From NCBI GenBank assembly GCA_026874595.1, contig CM049314.1, positions 69,270,300 to 69,334,299 on the forward strand: a stretch of 64,000 bases of DNA, in the 5' to 3' direction. Below are positions 12,610 through 22,106 of the stretch, piece by piece. The notes beneath the pieces are model-generated. The model made no database searches. It saw nothing but the letters and a program-made list of their open reading frames with translations, and was not told the DNA's origin. Every line of letters starts with the position of its first letter. Position 1 is the first letter of the stretch. The translations under genes and the position numbers were made by a program. This stretch comes from Sipunculus nudus (taxonomy: Eukaryota; Annelida; Sipuncula; Golfingiida; Sipunculidae).

Positions 12610-15231
12610 TGTATATATATATAAACAGAGTTAAAGACGAAAAGAACCGCTTCTCTTTGTATTAATTAAGCATATCACAGAGCTGTTCATTAATATCAAC
12701 AACTTGTAAATTAGGATGTGACTTAATCGCTTTCAATCTCAGCTTGTCTAGTACGAAGCAGTGCGGGGTGAATCTGTAATTTTGGATAGTATTGTAGTTT
12801 TTATTGTATCTGACTTGACCGCATAGTTACACTGTTATTTTTATTTTTCTTGAAAAGTTAAGTTTATCTGCTTGCCATTTATGTAATTTCTTAGTATGTA
12901 AATTGTCGGTGAACAAAGCACCACCTTCCTAAAGACACACGAACAATAAAAAGGTGACAGATTTCTTATCAAGATCGAAAGCAACATCGGACGCAATCTG
13001 CGATCCCAGTGCTTACTCCATCTGATTGAATCTACTTGATATCACTAATCAAACTCACATTTCGCCCGTTGATATGGACCCATCTTTCGCGAGTATGTTA
13101 TTTTCGCGATTCGCCTTGGATTATTTGTCTAATAAATCAGAAATTTTAAAGAAAATCATTGTATCATCGAGAGCTAACAATGAAACGGATAAATGTTCGA
13201 GCATTTAACTGCATTAACACAAACTCAAAGTTTTTTAACTGTTTATATCGGAACTCCAACAAGTAAGTGATTGTGGGTGTTTGTGTGTTTGTTCGCAATA
13301 TAACTCGCATTTCGAAAATGGGCCAATGAAGAATCGATTAGATTATGGCGTGGATCCGGCCCATGATCCGAGTTTAGAAACGTCATCAAAGAATATTCAT
13401 AAATATACAGTCACTTATGTACAGATCAGTTTGGGAATATGAACCTGGGAATGCAAACAAGCTTTTGGGAGCATCCCAGATAAGAACCCCACACATGGCG
13501 GAGGCTTGCATTCCTTAGAATGTAGATTACGAGTTTCATTATAGTTGATTTTTCACAGCACTTTGTAGATGACTTTATCATTAAGACATGCCACTATTGA
13601 TCAAATATTTCTTTTAAATTTTCGCGATCATGTTATTTTTATGCAAACCAGTAGATCCTCGCGAAATACGCGAAAAATGCATGTTCGTGAAAAAAATCCA
13701 GTTTTACATTAATTTAAATCTATTAGTGTATGCTGTATTTTTATCAATTCTTTTTATAACTTCATATGTACTTGCAAACAGGAAGTTATTGTTTATAGAA
13801 TGGCCAGTAAAACATAATAGTCCGAAGTACTATTATGAAGAATGTGGGCTTGCAAGGTTCAGTGGAAATGGAGTCAGTAGACAGGGCAAACAACTGATAA
13901 GCAGCTTTAGTAAATCACCTGTGATGACGTATGCTGTCCGTTATCCCATACATAACACAAATCACTGACTTATTGGTCATCAACCAGCCTGAGCTGAAGA
14001 CAGAGACCTGTGGCTCCAAGACTGGGACTGAGTGACACAAGAATGAGACCAAACGTCTACAACCTCTCATCTACTGAGACCATATGGCATTTAATTTATT
14101 ATACCATAATCAATTTTCCCATAAAATATCAGTGAACACTGCAAATAAGGGGCTGATACACTTGCCACAGGGCTAAAAACAAACCGTGTAGACGTGTAGT
14201 CTCTTTTAAGGGATAGAGAAAATAATAGACGAAGAACATGCACACTTACACGCATTTATTGTACAGAATATGCTTTACAAACCTGAAGTTCTGTTTGCAC
14301 GGTTTCAACGTTAATGGACAAGGAATATAATATGCTTCTAGACCAAGACCAAGGAAGAACTTGTCAGACCAAGATCGAGACCACATTAAATAGTCCATTT
14401 ATAGACTATTCTCAGGACAAAGGTCAACCTTAAGGCTTAACACACTGACACACACACACACACACCCTCACACACACACACACCCTCACACACACACACA
14501 CAAATATGGTGAGTCCGCTCTCCACACACGGCTCTCTAAAATGACCATATTATTTATAGTCTTCTCCCGTTTGTTTGCCGATTTCGGGATCGAGAAAAAA
14601 GTTTGCGATAGGCAAGGATATATATATATATATTAAAATCTCAAAATTACGACCATCAACGGGACCTCCATAAAGTGGTCGCATTTTCAGATATTCGTCT
14701 ATAAAGAGTAAAGAGTATAAAGAGTAAAAACTAAACAAGACCGTGATCAAGTGGTCCTTATTTGGAGGTGGTCGCTGAACTGAGGTGGTCGTTATGCAAG
14801 ATTTTACTGTTTATATAAAATATATTTACAGTTACACAGGGATTCAAACAAAAGGCAGATATTGCTATGAAAGAGAGTAGCAAAGAGATTATAGATTCAA
14901 ATATTCATCTGCTTTAAGATAATTGTAATAATTACAAAGGTTTCTCTGGCGTCATACAATATCAGGTCTCAGTAATTACTATATATCATGAACTCTCTTG
15001 TTCCAGGAATCATCAGTGCAATTTATAAACCCGAACTTTGACATTAAAAACAAAGATAATAAAAGTAAAAGTAAATTAAAACCTAGACTACTCACATTCT
15101 GCTTTCACTGCCGCCATTTTTCGTAATTCCTCCACAACACATTTTTCTTGGTACAAAACCATGGTTAGTTTCCCATGTCCAGTTGTTGATCCAGAGATCT
15201 GGGCAGCTGCCTTTTTCATCCCAGAAATCAT
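227..15231 (-). CDS. BAR/F-BAR-like coiled-coil protein, spliced, 3' end outside window
   Basis: Seven coding exons join in phase with GT-AG borders: 15231-15096, 9416-9295, 7371-7258, 7017-6952, 2547-2394, 1673-1603 and 437-227, giving 291 complete codons and leaving in phase 1. The start ATG (15231) follows an in-frame TAA. The protein is almost entirely charged helix up to about residue 200 (for example YDIQRRLYKHILNGERQLDE, then RKRSDWKKKEAAEVEYAK). A linker rich in Ser, Asp and Glu follows, ending in a proline-rich RPLPELPGQRP segment. The length, heptad-like helices and position before an acidic or proline-rich linker suit a BAR-superfamily membrane-curvature domain in a cytoskeletal adaptor. 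A catalytic or SH3 domain may lie beyond the window. The exon chain is seen directly; the BAR assignment is inference, and I do not recognise the orthologue. A plain coiled-coil protein is the alternative. Confidence 0.7.
825..1146 (-). mobile_element. CCTCCGCC dispersed family, copy 1 (reverse)
   Basis: It opens with ggaatgcaagcctccgccat. The interior holds ggatcatgtgccggatc and cccattcccgaaatgcc, and a run of caaacacaaac. The far end is broken by a poly-G tract. Confidence 0.7.
1244..1580. mobile_element. ~337-bp MITE beside a gene 1 exon
   Basis: CCCCTTTCACACA opens and TGTGTGAAAGGGGC closes it. The interior repeats CAAACCGTTTT and related motifs and carries sub-repeats on both strands. 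Apparent reading frames across it are spurious. The right end is about 23 bases from the exon at 1603. Confidence 0.75.
1603..1673 (-). CDS. Gene 1 short exon, found by phase
   Basis: This 71-base exon has acceptor ttataacag and donor gtaagt. It was located because its neighbours cannot join directly: that join gives an immediate TGA. It enters in phase 1 and leaves in phase 0, restoring the frame, and encodes a segment containing SQDASQAVNEVADKLGFRRP. An inverted-repeat element ends only about 23 bases beyond its donor. Confidence 0.72.
1855..1944. repeat. GTGGTCG repeat family, copy 1
   Basis: attaccaccaccaacgggac begins and gtcgttaggcgaagttttac ends it, with repeated GTGGTCG inside. The ends are partly inverted (gtaaaac..cgac), suggesting a short MITE. 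Confidence 0.6.
2394..2547 (-). CDS. Gene 1 exon, helical segment
   Basis: The acceptor ttattgtag precedes TATAAAAAGG and the donor is gtaagg. Fifty-one codons plus one base, exiting in phase 1. It encodes a helix containing KEALKILTKANTEYHERCAE, then a short segment ending YSLKQ. Confidence 0.75.
3062..3325. mobile_element. MITE, AGTATGGTTCTC family, copy 1
   Basis: The left end agtatggttctcagacaccg, then cccgc, is mirrored at the right by gcccgagaaccatacctttt. There is a GC-rich cgcccgcccgc inside each end and an AT-rich middle. Confidence 0.78.
3484..3820. mobile_element. MITE, AGTATGGTTCTC family, copy 2
   Basis: aaaggtatggttctccggca at the left and tgcctgagaatcaaacctt at the right, with the same interior landmarks (cgcccgc, cattgattt). 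It lies about 160 bases after copy 1 in the same orientation. Confidence 0.75.
3830..6290. other. Intronic AT-rich sequence, no gene seen
   Basis: Gene 1 intron. It holds a 108-codon open frame at 4868-5194 of hydrophobic AT-driven composition without recognisable motif. No repeat structure is obvious. Confidence 0.5.
6297..6345. repeat. (TA)n microsatellite
   Basis: Uninterrupted AT dinucleotide run. Confidence 0.95.
6483..6660 (+). CDS. Hypothetical membrane-protein-like exon within gene 1 intron
   Basis: A GC-rich island in AT-rich intron encodes MSILWQGSTGIRAFVNEWTW, then a hydrophobic stretch VLYAALLAIKLLNWL and a basic RDGWRLRWKGLDF. A donor-like GGA|gtaaca follows near 6650. The pattern looks like a first exon with one membrane segment, on the strand opposite gene 1, but no partner exon was found. 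A retrocopy fragment is possible. Confidence 0.28.
6952..7017 (-). CDS. Gene 1 exon, basic helix
   Basis: Twenty-two codons, phase 0 to phase 0, acceptor tgtaacag and donor gttagt. It encodes LEAARKRSDWKKKEAAEVEY then AK, a lysine-rich helix of the kind that forms the positive face of BAR domains. Confidence 0.75.
7258..7371 (-). CDS. Gene 1 exon, coiled-coil core
   Basis: Exactly 38 codons with phase 0 at both borders, acceptor cattgcag and donor gtaagt. It encodes charged helix beginning YDIQRRLYKH and ending VSKAYKM. A CCTCCGCC-family repeat lies 48 bases away in the upstream intron. Confidence 0.78.
7419..7690 (-). mobile_element. CCTCCGCC dispersed family, copy 2 (reverse)
   Basis: It runs from tgaatgcaagcctccgccat to gcaggcggaggcaac, with both ends present, and includes ggatcatgtgccgcatcc inside. 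It lies in the gene 1 intron just before an exon. Confidence 0.75.
8165..8475. mobile_element. ~310-bp TIR element with an internal hairpin
   Basis: The left end ggcacgatcagaagtgtcaa, then cataaaaacagc, mirrors the right end (gctgtgtttatgttgacgcc, tgtgatcggcc). Inside, GTTATGGTAAACAGACACAC to AGAACCATAAC is a small inverted module that also occurs alone at 41969-42031. Confidence 0.7.
9295..9416 (-). CDS. Gene 1 exon, helical segment
   Basis: It has a strong acceptor (ttgcttgcag) and donor (gtaggt). It enters in phase 1 and exits in phase 0. It encodes a segment containing LLKWAETEPDQTYHELYSRM and ending QQYEEQ, amphipathic and strongly helix-forming. Its higher GC than the flanks supports coding. 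Confidence 0.75.
9470..9640. repeat. Poly-C fragment related to the element at 59150
   Basis: gggtccgattgtttgaggcctgg-type sequence surrounds a poly-C run and ends near attctggatccac. It lies directly upstream of a gene 1 exon acceptor. Confidence 0.35.
10612..11000 (+). mobile_element. CCTCCGCC dispersed family, copy 3 (forward)
   Basis: It runs from ctccgccaggcgagtttgcg to ggcggagggctgcaatcctg, with both ends present and ggtccggcacatgatccaga inside. A long reverse reading frame crosses it but is spurious. Confidence 0.75.
11563..11602. repeat. (TA)n microsatellite
   Basis: Uninterrupted AT dinucleotide run. Confidence 0.95.
11852..11908. repeat. (TA)n microsatellite
   Basis: Uninterrupted AT dinucleotide run. 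Confidence 0.95.
12551..12606. repeat. (TA)n microsatellite
   Basis: AT run followed by a short second run at 12612-12622. Confidence 0.95.
13262..13525 (+). mobile_element. CCTCCGCC dispersed family, copy 4 (forward, 5' truncated)
   Basis: gtttgttcgcaatataactc and ggatccggcccatgatccga lead to atggcggaggcttgcattcc. The left CCTCCGCC end is missing. Confidence 0.72.
14448..14503. repeat. (CA)n microsatellite with CCCT interruptions
   Basis: CA repeats are interrupted twice by ccct at regular spacing, forming a ~24-base higher-order unit. Confidence 0.93.
14635..14812. repeat. GTGGTCG repeat family, copy 2
   Basis: attacgaccatcaacgggac to gttatgcaagattttactgt, with four GTGG(T)CG-type motifs and a short aaagagta tandem in the middle. 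Confidence 0.6.
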
Positions 15232-15390
15232 GATTATTGGATATTAAGTAATTCTAATATTGTGATGAAGTTCTTTTTGAACTCTACAAAATCCTTGTTG
15301 TTTCTCAAATTCAGCTATCAACGTGCAATGTGATTAAACTCCAAATATAGATATGTGCCAGTTAATGTCCAGATTTGGGGAGATGCCTTC
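15096..15390 (-). CDS. Gene 1 first coding exon with 5' UTR
   Basis: An acceptor (tttttacag) precedes base 15390 and a donor (gtgagt) follows base 15096. Bases 15390-15232 carry no ATG and hold an in-frame TAA shortly before the start. Coding begins at 15231 with MISGMKK and exits in phase 1. An alternative reading uses a weak internal AG at 15211, which would make all of this coding from an upstream exon. Confidence 0.6.
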
Positions 15391-15804
15391 CTGTAAAAAT
15401 CAAACAATCATTAAAGTTAATATAATGAACATTTACTGTCAGTTTTTCTGAGATTAAAAGTCAGTAATGAAAACTGCATATTCGTGTTTAGAAATGAAGC
15501 TCCACTAAACAGACCTAGAATTAACATATTCATAAAACACTTAGTAAGGGAGAGAGCAACTGAGAGAGCGAAACTGTCAGATTGAGATTTTAGGGAGAGA
15601 CAAAAATACAATATAAAGACAGAGGAAGGAGAGAAAAAAGAGAGAAAACAAGAGAAAAGTGCATGGCATCAAGAGAAAATGGGTATGTCAAAGAGATCAT
15701 CTGAGAAACTGAAAGACGAAACAACATGAAAACAAAATGAGCGGGAGAGGGAAAATGAAACGGAAACATAAAAAAATGAATAGAGGAAGAATATACAAAA
15801 TAGA

Positions 15805-15807
<3 letters not shown>

Positions 15808-15845
<38 letters not shown>
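15808..15845. repeat. (TA)n microsatellite
   Basis: AT run about 20 bases before the CCTCCGCC-family copy 5. Confidence 0.95.
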
Positions 15846-15848
<3 letters not shown>

Positions 15849-15866
15849 TATTTATTAATAATATTG

Positions 15867-15898
15867 CCTCCGCCAGGAGGGTATGCGTTCATTTCCTT

Positions 15899-15953
<55 letters not shown>

Positions 15954-15964
15954 TGAGTGAGTGA

Positions 15965-16001
<37 letters not shown>

Positions 16002-16200
16002 GGTGTGTGTGTGTGCGTGTGTTCACATCACAACTCATACAATCATGAACAGAATCTTCTGATTTTTTTTCAGGACATTTCGGGAATGGGGCAAAGCAGA
16101 CGTTAATGGATTTTGGTGTGGATCCGGCACGTGATCCGGATTCAGCAACGAATATTTCAAAATGTGGAGTCACTTATTGACCAATGAAATTAGGAATATT
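15867..16200 (+). mobile_element. CCTCCGCC dispersed family, copy 5 with expanded GT run
   Basis: gcctccgccaggagggtatg opens it, then (GT)n/(GA)n at 15900-16020, then ggatccggcacgtgatccgg. The right GGCGGAGG end is absent. The internal GTGTTTG stretch seen in other copies has become a long microsatellite here. Confidence 0.72.
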
Positions 16201-16215
16201 GGAAAGGCATTTGTT

Positions 16216-16261
16216 GTTGTTATTATAATAATAACAACAATAATAATAATTATTATAGTAA

Positions 16262-16311
<50 letters not shown>

Positions 16312-16330
16312 TATATTATATTATTTACAT
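16216..16330. repeat. (TTA)n microsatellite
   Basis: Trinucleotide TTA/ATA run just after CCTCCGCC-family copy 5, followed by AT-rich inverted sequence. Confidence 0.93.
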
Positions 16331-17189
16331 ATTATTATATTATTTAACATAATATATATTATGTTACAACCGATACATAGAGCCAGTCATGGTGACACAA
16401 GTTAACTGTGCGGTTAGTCTACAACGCGTCCTTTTTTTCAGGCATGGTTACACAGTAATTATATAATATTTTAATATATTATATGATAATATATCTAAAA
16501 TGAATGAGGCTGTTTTCCCTCTTATAAAATCCCGTCACTAGTGAACGTAGACCACTGTGTGTAACTGTTGGTGATGTTGGTGATATTGCTCAGATACAAT
16601 TAACCATATATTTAAAATGCGGGCACTCGCTGAGGCACATACATGTATTGTCCCTTGCATCTGTTCTTATCTCTGGTAGATCTTGTCTTATTTTGTACAT
16701 TCGTTTTGTTAGAAGCAACACCCAGTGGAGGGACATGATGGATGAATCTAATAACACAAATGTTATGTATATCCAGGCAGACTTTTTTGTATATAAGTGA
16801 TGATTCATACGTAATTTATATCTTATCTTTTATCATGCTATTTAACAGCCTTCTTTTCTTCTCTTAATAATTATGGCTAAAATGGCAACAGAGTAACAGA
16901 CAGGGTCAGGGGAATTTATAATTTTGACCAGCATAAGTTGTGCTCACAGATATGTTTATGTTATCAGGATTACACCGATATACGGCAGAGTCTGCACCCC
17001 CGAACCTCTTCCAGTTAGCACATGTAGGTCCGGAAGTGAGTACGTCTCAACTGTCAAACTTCAGAATCAAAGTTTGTAACAATTCAAGAAAAATAAACCT
17101 TCTGTTGCAATATCACATACGCTTTGTCCCCAAATATTAACTAGTATACGGGTAGTCGTCAAGCGACTACTTGTATCCGCCTAAATCAG

Positions 17190-18730
17190 AGTGGAACGGG
17201 TGAAGTGTTGCATATTAGCATGGATGTCTGCAGCCAAATTGTGTATGTAGGTTGCGCTACCTACGAAAAAATCCAGAAAGCTCTATACACATGCAAAACT
17301 TTGGCCCAATCGGTCAAACGGTTCCCAAGATATGAGCTTGGATATCTGCTGCATAAACTAGAATGCAGGTGGCGCCACCTGTCATAAAATCAAGAGAGCT
17401 GTCGGGGATGTATAAACTTGCAAAATTTTAGGCAGATATGTCAAACCACTGCCAAAATATGAGTGATTTTATCCCATGGCAGACAAACAGATGGGAGCTG
17501 TGCAAACATGGCTGCAGGTGGCGCCACCAGTTTTGCATATGATAAAGAGCTATGTGAGATTTATACACATGCAAAATTTTGGCCCAATCGGTCAAAAGGT
17601 TCCCTAGATATGAGTTTGGATGTCTGCAGCGTAAACTTGATTGTAGGTGGCGCCAGCTGTCATAAAATCAGAAAAGCTATCCAGGATGTATAAGCATGCC
17701 GAATTTCAGGTGAATTAGTCAAACCACTGCAGAGATATGAGTGATTTTAACCCAAGGCAGACGAACAGATGGACACTGTGCAAACATGGTTGCAGGTGGT
17801 GCCACCATTTTCGGTGTATGTTATAAAGCTCTCCAAGGGCTACATTTGTGCAAAAAAATTTTCCTGATCGGTCAAACGGTTCCTGAGATATGAGCTTGGA
17901 TGTCTGCAGCGTAAACGTGAATGTAGGTGGCGCCACCTGTCATAAAATCAGAAAAGCTATCCAGGATGTATACGCATGCCAAATTTCAGGTGAATTAGTC
18001 AAGTCACTGCAGAGATACGAGTGATTTTATCCCAAGGCAGACAAACAGATGGACACTGTGCAAACATGGTTGCAGGTAGCGCCACCATTTTTGGTGTATG
18101 TTATAAAGCTCTCCAAGGGCTACATTTGTGCAAAAGAATTTTCCTGATCGGTCAAACGGTTCCCGAGATATGAGCTTGGATGTCTGCAGCGTAAACGTGA
18201 ATGTAGGTGGCGCCACCTGTATTAAAATCAGAAAAGCTTTCCAGGATGTATACACATGCCCAATTTCAGGTGAATTAGTCAAGTCACTGCAGAGATATGA
18301 GTGATTTTAACCCAAGGCAGACGAACAGATGGACACTGTGCAAACATGGTTGCAGGTGGCGCCACCATTTTTGGTGTATGTTATAAAGCTCTCCAAGGGC
18401 TACATTTGTGCAAAAGAATTTTCCTGATCGGTCAAACGGTTCCTGAGATATGAGCTTGGATGTCTGCAGCGTAAACGTGAATGTAGGTGGCGCCACCTGT
18501 CATAAAATCAGAAAAGCAATCCAGGATGTTTACGCATGCCCAATTTCAGGTGAATTAGTCAAGTCACTGCAGAGATATGAGTGATTTTAACCCAAGGCAG
18601 ACGAACAGATGGACACTGTGCAAACATGGTTGCAGGTGGCGCCACCATTTTTGGTGTATGTTATAAAGCTCTCCGAGGGCTACATTTGTGCAAAAAAAAT
18701 TTCCTGATCGGTCAAACGGTTCCAGAGATA
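17190..18730. repeat. 280-bp tandem array, each unit a dimer of ~140-bp halves
   Basis: The landmark ggatgta recurs at 17404, 17683, 17963, 18243 and 18523, a 280-base spacing. Each unit holds two GGTGGCGCCACC-type palindromes in related halves that share gatatgag, tgcaggtgg and ggtcaaac, so the unit is a dimer of a ~140-bp monomer. The first copies are more diverged than the last ones. Confidence 0.88.
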
Positions 18731-18897
18731 TGTGGGTTTATGTGTGGAAACAGACGCACAAACGGACGCAGAGCGCAAAGGAAAGGTCAGAGGTCAAAAC
18801 AAAATCGGGGCGCAGCAGTTCACATGTGACCCGAACATAATCCCGGGTTTCGGAAAATTCCGCCCAGCGGTTACGGAGGAGTTCTCCGGACACCTAC

Positions 18898-18924
18898 GCG
18901 GCGGCGGCGGCGGCGGCGGCGGCG
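18898..18924. repeat. (CGG)n run
   Basis: About nine CGG/GGC triplets inside the 3' part of the 17171-18971 element. This is rare in such AT-rich DNA. Confidence 0.93.
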
Positions 18925-18971
18925 TGCAGCTGAAAACATAGTATCCGCAAACTCTGTTTTGGCGGATACAA

Positions 18972-19640
18972 TAACTTTTCTTGAAGTTCTAACCTCAAGA
19001 GCATGCATTTTTGTGTTATTTGTATCTAAGTAAATATAATCCAACAACCTTTGATGGACTACATTACTATCTTTATTTTATGTATACCTACGGCACTGGT
19101 GTAAATAGAAACCTAAATGCATCATGGGGAAAGAGTATCTTTACCAACAATCCTTTACAGGCAGAGACTTACTCGTGCACATGAGTACGATTCTGCGCAG
19201 TTAGCCAGGATTGTAACTAAGGTTACAGTGACCAGACTGCGGGATGTCATGTCGTACTATTATGGCATCATAAATCCCGCATCCGTTGTCCCCTCTTTGA
19301 CATGCTCCCATGGATGTTCTTATCGCAAAATATCCCTGACAAAGAATGGTTTTATGCGTTTAATGTATTGTTTTACAATACACCAACCACAGAATCAGAT
19401 AAAAATTGGTTGGCAGTAATAACCAGGATACTAATACAAGTTCTTAATTTATGATAAAAATATATATACACAATGTATATCATTATAACAGATTCAAACA
19501 AATGTCCTTTTGAACTATTAAAAGAAATCAATTTTAAGAATATAATACTTAACGTAGATGATTTGTCCGAACAAATGAAGAAAAGAAGGATGGAAAGGAG
19601 GAAGAAAGGAAGGAGAGAAGGGGGGAAGGGAGATACAGGC
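18972..19640. other. No gene recognised
   Basis: A 100-codon frame at 19117-19419 has balanced composition but no recognised motif or splice partners. Confidence 0.4.
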
Positions 19641-19700
19641 AGACAGACTAAGCAGAGATAGAAAAAAAAGGAAAGGAAAGGTTGATATCAAAAACAAATC

Positions 19701-19747
<47 letters not shown>

Positions 19748-19917
19748 CATGGAGTGACAGAGACAAATGACACGGGAAGAGAGAGGGGGAAGGAAGGAAG
19801 GAAAGAAAGAAAGACAAACAGAAACGATGTAGAGAAAAAGAGGCTCAGAGGCAGACAGCAGGAAAAGAAAGGCACGGACAAACAAACAGCAAGAAAGAGA
19901 CAGAGACGGGGAAAAAT

Positions 19918-19969
<52 letters not shown>

Positions 19970-20000
19970 GAAAAGAGAGAGAGTAACGAACAGACATTGT
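19640..20000. repeat. GA-rich region with two (GA)n runs
   Basis: (GA)n at about 19703-19744 and 19920-19966 lies within a long purine-rich plus strand. Reading frames here are low-complexity artefacts. Confidence 0.9.
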
Positions 20001-20029
20001 GACAGGGGCACAGAGGGAAGAACTAACAC

Positions 20030-21230
20030 ATAGACAGAAAAAATAGAGAAGGAGGTAAAATAAGACCGATAGAGACAGACAGAGGTTCAGGCAGAGAGAC
20101 AGGCTGACAAACTGACAAACAGAGAAACATATAAAAACACACACTGAGAGAGTGAAAAATAGAACGAAACGGTAAGGGGGAGTTAGCAAACAAAATAAAA
20201 ACTATAGTAAATGTGCAGTAACGTAATATTTAGTTAAACAGTGCGTGAGTACATACACGTATGGAGCTTCTGTTTGTGAACTACAATCAACATGTGTTTG
20301 TCTATTTACAAAATTATATAGTAATAATATTGATAAGAGCAATATGCATGGAGTTGTGTTACAAATGATTTACCTTCATGATGACATCAAGTTTTCGTAT
20401 AGCGTAAACCTGGTACAAATGTGGCATGATATGACATCTTATTATTGTAGTTATAAAATCATTACCATAATTGTTATATCCTAGAAACAAATAAGTTATG
20501 AAAAGCTTTAGCATATGAATTGGGGGACTTCTGAACGGTTGTTCATCCTATTCACGGTAAGGCTAAAAGTGGGCCGTTGCACATTTGGCAGCAGGCAGCG
20601 CCAGTACAAACGAATGCAATTATTTGAGATGTCATTTCTTAGGAACTAGTATACTAGTATACCCTCGTTTACTTCAGTATGATGAATATAGGTACTAGGT
20701 GTTATTAAATATCTAACCTGTGTGAGTCCAATGCATGGCGGGGCTTCTTGTTATAGCACACCTTGGTACTATCTTTCCTTAGGTGGAAGTGCCTGGTGAT
20801 TTTGCCAAAACGCCTATCTTAAACAAATATAAGATTCCCTCGCGCGTGTGCTATATGTTTTATGTGCGGTGATAAGACCCTGTCCCCGACCTTCGTACAC
20901 TTTTCCCCCTCCAATACTAGATCACTTGAGTCCGGGACCTCGGTCTGAGCAGCTAATATGGGTCACAGTGTTTACCTTATCAAGTTGAATGGTTGTTCAT
21001 ACACGCGCAGGGAAGAATGTAATTTAAAGTAAAGATTCTAGCATTAGAACACGAGCATAGGGACACATGGCACTACAAGTATATATATATATGCGTAAGG
21101 AAAAAAGTGCACGTCACAGCTACATTGTGTACTGAAAGATTTGTATTTCATTGTTTATGTAAGGAGTGCTGCCTTACAGTTGACATATTTTCTTGTGATT
21201 TTGAGTCAGTATATCTTGACTAAATAGTAT
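20030..21230. other. No gene recognised
   Basis: AT-rich unique sequence; a moderately GC-rich patch at 20760-20960 shows no exon-like frame. Confidence 0.4.
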
Positions 21231-21256
21231 GGATCAACATTTATAAAAAAAAATTA

Positions 21257-21375
<119 letters not shown>

Positions 21376-21599
21376 ACAGTCTTACGTTTTCTAGGGAGTG
21401 TCTCTAATTTTTTCAAATAATTTTCAAATAATTTTCAAATTTGTAAAAATCAATATAAAGAGACGAAAAGGAATGCGCAAACGTACACGTATTTGCAGAG
21501 AGCATTTTGAATATTTCCATAAAATAAATAGCGAAAATTACTAAAAAGCATCATTTCGTACTAATTATCTGGTAGCAGATGGAAATAAAGTAAGCTCAC

Positions 21600-21656
21600 C
21601 TTCACGTGAACAGGAATATCCGATGCTAATTCATCATCAGGTCCGACTGTACACCG
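21600..21656 (-). other. Probable 5' UTR exon of gene 1
   Basis: It is bounded by acceptor tttatcccag and donor gtgagc. Spliced to the acceptor at 15390 it would hit a stop after 18 codons, so I read it as untranslated. It holds a tiny upstream reading frame, ATGATGAATTAG. If instead it is coding, it would have to join the weak acceptor at 15211. Further 5' exons must exist because this one begins with an acceptor. Confidence 0.45.
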
Positions 21657-22013
21657 CTGGGATAAAGAAAACAGTTTAAAATTATACCCTTTTCGATCTT
21701 GTTTGATAATTGACTGTTAAACTGTTGCCGTTTACTCCAAGGACTACTGCTTTGCCTAGCCTGTACACACACTTGGTTTGGTATTTATACTTCGATTCCA
21801 CGAGATATATCTTCCCCTTAAAGTGTCCCGTTTGTAACTGATAAGGAGGGTCACTCAGTACGGAACATGATACGATCAGCAGTACAGTGTGTAATAGATA
21901 ACCACATACAGATTAATCATTAATAAATATATACCTTTCAGGGGGCGTCAATTTATCTTCAAGGGTGGGGGTGGGGCGTGGGGACACGTGATGGGAGGGT
22001 AATAAAAGTGGGG

Positions 22014-22016
<3 letters not shown>

Positions 22017-22105
<89 letters not shown>
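22017..22105. repeat. (TA)n microsatellite
   Basis: AT run of nearly 90 bases. Confidence 0.95.

Positions 22106-22106
<1 letters not shown>

Larger units (their letters stand above)
17171..18971. mobile_element. TIR-bounded element enclosing a 280-bp tandem array
   Basis: TTGTATCCGCC and a further CAGAGT-type match open the element. Their reverse complement (GGCGGATACAA at 18961-18971) closes it, about 22 bases with a few mismatches. Inside are about five copies of a 280-bp unit, then a unique 3' part with a (CGG)n run. A perfect 7-bp hairpin (GTAGTCG/CGACTAC) abuts the left end. The layout resembles bivalve pearl/CvA elements, thought to be non-autonomous Helitron relatives, but those have their own signature ends. 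No transposase is encoded. Confidence 0.7.

Noticed and set aside
17715-18496. Three similar reverse frames of 70-92 residues
   Set aside because: They are the same frame repeated by the 280-bp array; no start context or domain supports coding.
19518-20189. Overlapping Ser/Leu- and Arg/Glu-rich frames of about 100 codons
   Set aside because: Artefacts of (GA)n and purine-rich sequence read in all frames.
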